A DNA stretch of 60,840 nucleotides from Trueperaceae bacterium (GTDB taxonomy: Bacteria; Deinococcota; Deinococci; Deinococcales; Trueperaceae): NCBI GenBank assembly GCA_011390455.1, contig JAABSI010000005.1, forward strand, positions 1-60,840. Reading direction: 5' to 3'. Shown in pieces: positions 59,401 to 60,840 of the stretch; position 1 is the stretch's first letter; each line of letters begins with the position of its first letter. A program made the translations under genes and the position numbers. The notes beneath the pieces were generated by a model that saw only the letters and a program-made list of their open reading frames with translations, ran no database searches and was not told where the DNA came from.

Positions 59401-59878
59401 CCTCAAGTACCCGCTGTACCTGCTGCTGACCGTGCCGTTGGCGCTGGTCGGCGCCATCTGGTTGTTCTTCCTGACCGGCAGCTCGCTCGACGTGATCAGC
59501 GTGTTGGGCGTCGTGATCCTCATCGGCTTGGTGACCAAGAACGCGATCCTGCTGCTCGACGTCGTCGTGGGTCAGGTGCAGCAGGGCGAGCCGTTGCGCA
59601 CCGCGCTCGTGCGCGCGGGCCGCCTGCGGCTCCGACCGATCCTGATGACCGCGCTGACCGTGGTCATCATCTCGGTGCCGCTGCTGCTCGGCTTCGGCGA
59701 AGGGAACGAGTTCCGGCGCCCGCTCGGCTTGGTGATCCTGGGTGGGGTGGTGTCGTCGACGTTCCTGACGCTCTTCGTGGTGCCTGCGGCGTTCTACCGC
59801 TTCGAGCGCAAGCGCTTCGATGCCCGCGAAGCGGAGCCTCAGGTGGCGGCCGCGGCCGTCTCGACACCCAACGAGTAG
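56483..59878 (+). CDS. RND multidrug efflux pump with extra hydrophobic hairpin
   Basis: A 1131-residue pump of the HAE1/AcrB-MdtB type. The proton-relay Asp397 and Asp398 stand in GLVVDDSIVIAENV, and the paired halves are visible: LPEFEFPIVAVNVSYAGAGA, DPTIQKFDPNDQPILNLA, and in the C half VIASQFNSLKYPLYLLL, VTKNAILLLDVV. Two added hydrophobic segments (about 518-538 and 549-570) sit between helices 6 and 7, making the protein about 100 residues longer than AcrB. GTG start three bases after the adaptor stop. Substrates are unknown. Confidence 0.93.
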   Translation: MLKLVAFFVERWVFALAIFLAVAFFGLSAGTRIGVDLLPEFEFPIVAVNVSYAGAGAAETAQQLAEPIEDAVARLAGVTDVSSFSGEGFSFVIVQFAFGTSVDQAAIDVKQATDAIAPSLPEEAGDPTIQKFDPNDQPILNLALVAPGVDLLEVERVARDQVEARLLSTEGIAAITTLGPVTREIQVLLDPARLRALGLTPSQVAGALRAGAATVPAGAIEVGGERILLSVRQTPANAADVASTFVDTARGLTAVDVATVRDTIADAERFVRLDGEPAVLMEVRKASGANSVSAARGLKAAMADLELPEGYELRIVGDTTVFIENSVFDTVNETLLAVAAVALIVLLFVGRLGSTFSVVLAIPITITGAVLIFGLLGFTFNTVTLLAITVAVGLVVDDSIVIAENVERYRAMGANLKEAVFKGAGEVAVAVLTATLSLLAVFVPIAFLPGVIGQFFSQFGLSLAATIFVSYLEAMFFLTVRLAYLPNPLPPTWRAIGPALRALRPDARWTARQWRRARTYLAAGALAVVAGAAVAQGWTSAVVAWSPTPAVGAAVAGVLVVALAALLPPVLGVLRYVGRLAGTVVGAALRSGHEATDAGVRWLRERYAGALGWVLDRATATLVVAALLVASLGVVFPQISFNFVSPVDAGQVAVRIELPPGTPLDRTDTVAALAEAVVRAHPDVTTTLTNVGSGGTFGNASAVNANLQLEIARDRGASSFAVADELRPRVEAAVAAYPEARVTVGADDGGAVPVATGLELTLIGADRALLEQRDQLARDVMAASPWLRDVRSSLEGSVVERVFEVNPAALSGTGLTVAEVAGTLRAYNVGVSAGNVRDGGDETPIVVKIDPRAVADEQTLLSLPMFAPALRSFLPLSALGSFELRAAPVSVDRAAQAYVANLSAEIVEGAPGQFQVRAQVEEAFAAAGVTDRDVRVTAGIGPDLLGDLVFYGPIAFALAILLNYLVIASQFNSLKYPLYLLLTVPLALVGAIWLFFLTGSSLDVISVLGVVILIGLVTKNAILLLDVVVGQVQQGEPLRTALVRAGRLRLRPILMTALTVVIISVPLLLGFGEGNEFRRPLGLVILGGVVSSTFLTLFVVPAAFYRFERKRFDAREAEPQVAAAAVSTPNE

Positions 59879-60197
59879 CTTAAAGCATTTCGGGTCCGGC
59901 CGTCGATGAAGTGGGCACCACTTCCATCGGCGGCGGGGCCCTACGATTACAGACGAAAGGAGGCCCGTGATCGATTCAAACGAAGATCACCGCCTTTCAG
60001 ACGTCGTCCGCGGCCACTAGAGGCTCACCGGGTACGCACCCTGCGCACAGGGTTCCCACCGAGCATGAATAGGCACGCGGACTTCGTCATGTGGGTCCGC
60101 CGCACCGCCGCCGACCCACCGAGGCACGGGCCACCGCCGCAGCATCCACGAGAAGCGCGCCGCACCTTCGGGTGCGGCGCGCTTCGTGCCGTGGGCT
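59879..60197. other. 319-base intergenic region with several hairpins
   Basis: No convincing coding frame is present. Several stem-loops can be drawn: a CGATGAAGTGG-type stem at about 59904-59928, GAAAGG/CCTTTC enclosing GTGATC/GATCAC at 59955-59998, ACCCTG-CGCA-CAGGGT at 60038-60053, and the long terminator at 60152-60185. It may hold a structured RNA or transcript ends from both sides. Confidence 0.5.
60152..60185 (-). terminator. Perfect 15-base-pair hairpin after the pyrophosphatase gene
   Basis: Arms 60152-60166 and 60171-60185 pair fully around a 4-base loop (TTCG on the plus strand, CGAA on the minus). It lies 13 bases past the pyrophosphatase stop on the minus strand, followed by TCTCG rather than a clear T run. 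It is the probable end of that gene's transcript. Confidence 0.65.
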
Positions 60198-60840
60198 TCA
60201 GCGAAGGAGCAACGGCGCGATCGTCAGCGACACGATCGCCATCACGTTGATCAGGATGTTCATCGAGGGGCCGGACGTGTCCTTGAACGGGTCGCCCACG
60301 GTGTCGCCGACGACGGTCGCGGCGTGCACCTCGGAGCCCTTGCCGCCGTGGTTGCCCTTCTCGACGTACTTCTTGGCGTTGTCCCAGGCGCCGCCCGAGT
60401 TCGACATCATCAAGGCGAGCAGCACGCCGGAGAGCAGCGCGCCGCCGAGCATGCCGCCGAGCGCCTGGGCGCCCAGGACGAAGCCCACGACCACCGGCGC
60501 GCCGATCGCGATCGCGGCCGGGAGGACCATCTTGCGCAGGGCCGCTTGGGTGGCGATGTCGACGCAGCGGGCGTTGTCGGGCTTGCCGGTGCCCTCCAGG
60601 AGGCCCGGGATCTCGCGGAACTGCCTGCGGATCTCGTTGATCATCGTGAACGCGGCGTCGCCGACGGCGGTCATCGTGATCGAGGCGACCAGGAAGGGGA
60701 TCGCGGCACCGATGAGCATGCCCATCAGCACCTGCGGGTCGGAGAGGCTGAGCGCGAAGTCCGGGATGTTGACGTAGAGCGTCTCGATGTAGGCGGCGAT
60801 GATCGTGAGCGCCGCGAGCGCGGCGGCGCCGATCGCGAAA
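60198..60840 (-). CDS. hppA: Membrane-bound ion-pumping pyrophosphatase, C-terminal part
   Basis: The last 213 or so codons of an HppA-type pyrophosphatase; the gene continues past the right edge. Membrane helices are spaced as in the family, with ETLYVNIPDFALSLSDPQVL, ARCVDIATQAALRKM, LMMSNSGGAWDNAKKYVE and the signature VGDTVGDPFKDTSGPSMNIL. It hydrolyses pyrophosphate to pump protons or sodium across the membrane. The residues that decide potassium dependence and the ion lie outside the window. A perfect hairpin follows the stop. Confidence 0.95.
   Translation of the reverse strand, partial: FAIGAAALAALTIIAAYIETLYVNIPDFALSLSDPQVLMGMLIGAAIPFLVASITMTAVGDAAFTMINEIRRQFREIPGLLEGTGKPDNARCVDIATQAALRKMVLPAAIAIGAPVVVGFVLGAQALGGMLGGALLSGVLLALMMSNSGGAWDNAKKYVEKGNHGGKGSEVHAATVVGDTVGDPFKDTSGPSMNILINVMAIVSLTIAPLLLR

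Noticed and set aside
59955..59998. tRNA-like T-loop (GATTCAAA) in the intergenic stem
   Set aside because: There is no acceptor stem or anticodon arm around it; it is a plain stem-loop.
59906..60250. Possible 114-codon gene after the RND operon
   Set aside because: No ribosome binding site, atypical composition and it runs into the pyrophosphatase gene on the other strand; hairpins explain the region better.

Overview
The window is about 61 kb of very GC-rich, densely coding bacterial chromosome, with no tRNA, rRNA, CRISPR array, insertion sequence or phage gene that I can see. Three things point to Deinococcota, most likely near Truepera or the Trueperaceae. It carries a complete V/A-type ATPase operon of the Thermus/Deinococcus kind. 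About a dozen genes have a TANNNT -10 box only 5-9 nt before the start codon, the hallmark of leaderless mRNAs. Many operons use 4-base ATGA or GTGA stop-start overlaps. The taxonomic placement is inference from these traits.

Layout. 1-3.0 kb: a cut-off secreted hydrolase, a radical SAM protein, an aldo/keto reductase and free methionine sulfoxide reductase (msrC). 3.0-6.4 kb: a five-gene sulfur-trafficking operon (HTH/PocR-like regulator, sulfide:quinone reductase-like flavoprotein, DUF1641, TusE/DsrC-like, DsrE-like). 6.5-7.3 kb: a ZIP metal transporter. 7.4-16.4 kb: the V/A-ATPase operon in the order G-C-I-K-F-E-A-B-D, ending in a Usp gene. 16.4-22.9 kb: single genes, including an unusual fusion of a hydrogenase-maturation-protease-like domain with a trans-sulfuration PLP fold that lacks its lysine. 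22.9-32.2 kb: a carboxylate import and CoA-activation region (two class III CoA-transferases, gamma-carbonic-anhydrase-like protein, IclR regulator, crotonase, thioesterase, TctCBA transporter, FAH-family hydrolase). 32.2-36.6 kb: a voltage-gated channel with a zinc ribbon, then RtcB, archease and a methyltransferase facing a MarR gene.

36.7-47.2 kb: DUF5995, two MFS exporters, two M24 peptidases, a flavin reductase, an XRE-cupin regulator, a DMT exporter, DppBC-type permeases and a c-di-AMP receptor-like PII protein. The XRE-cupin gene and the M24/DppBC operon share TTCAAG-type sites upstream, which suggests one regulator for peptide uptake. 47.4-50.5 kb: a stress module of response regulator, sensor kinase with an altered H-box, Usp, and a divergent tandem Usp. 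Between the two Usp genes lies a strongly structured sequence ending in an intrinsic terminator. 50.5-52.1 kb: phosphoglucomutase. 52.2-59.9 kb: a MarR-TolC-TolC-HlyD-RND efflux operon, whose pump carries an extra hydrophobic hairpin between its two halves. 60.2 kb to the end: the C-terminal part of a membrane pyrophosphatase.

How the genes work together. The ATPase and the pyrophosphatase both bear on ion-motive force. The TTT transporter feeds carboxylates to the CoA-transferase and crotonase enzymes. The RND system and MFS genes export toxic compounds under MarR control. The Usp/two-component module and RtcB/archease look like stress and RNA-repair functions.
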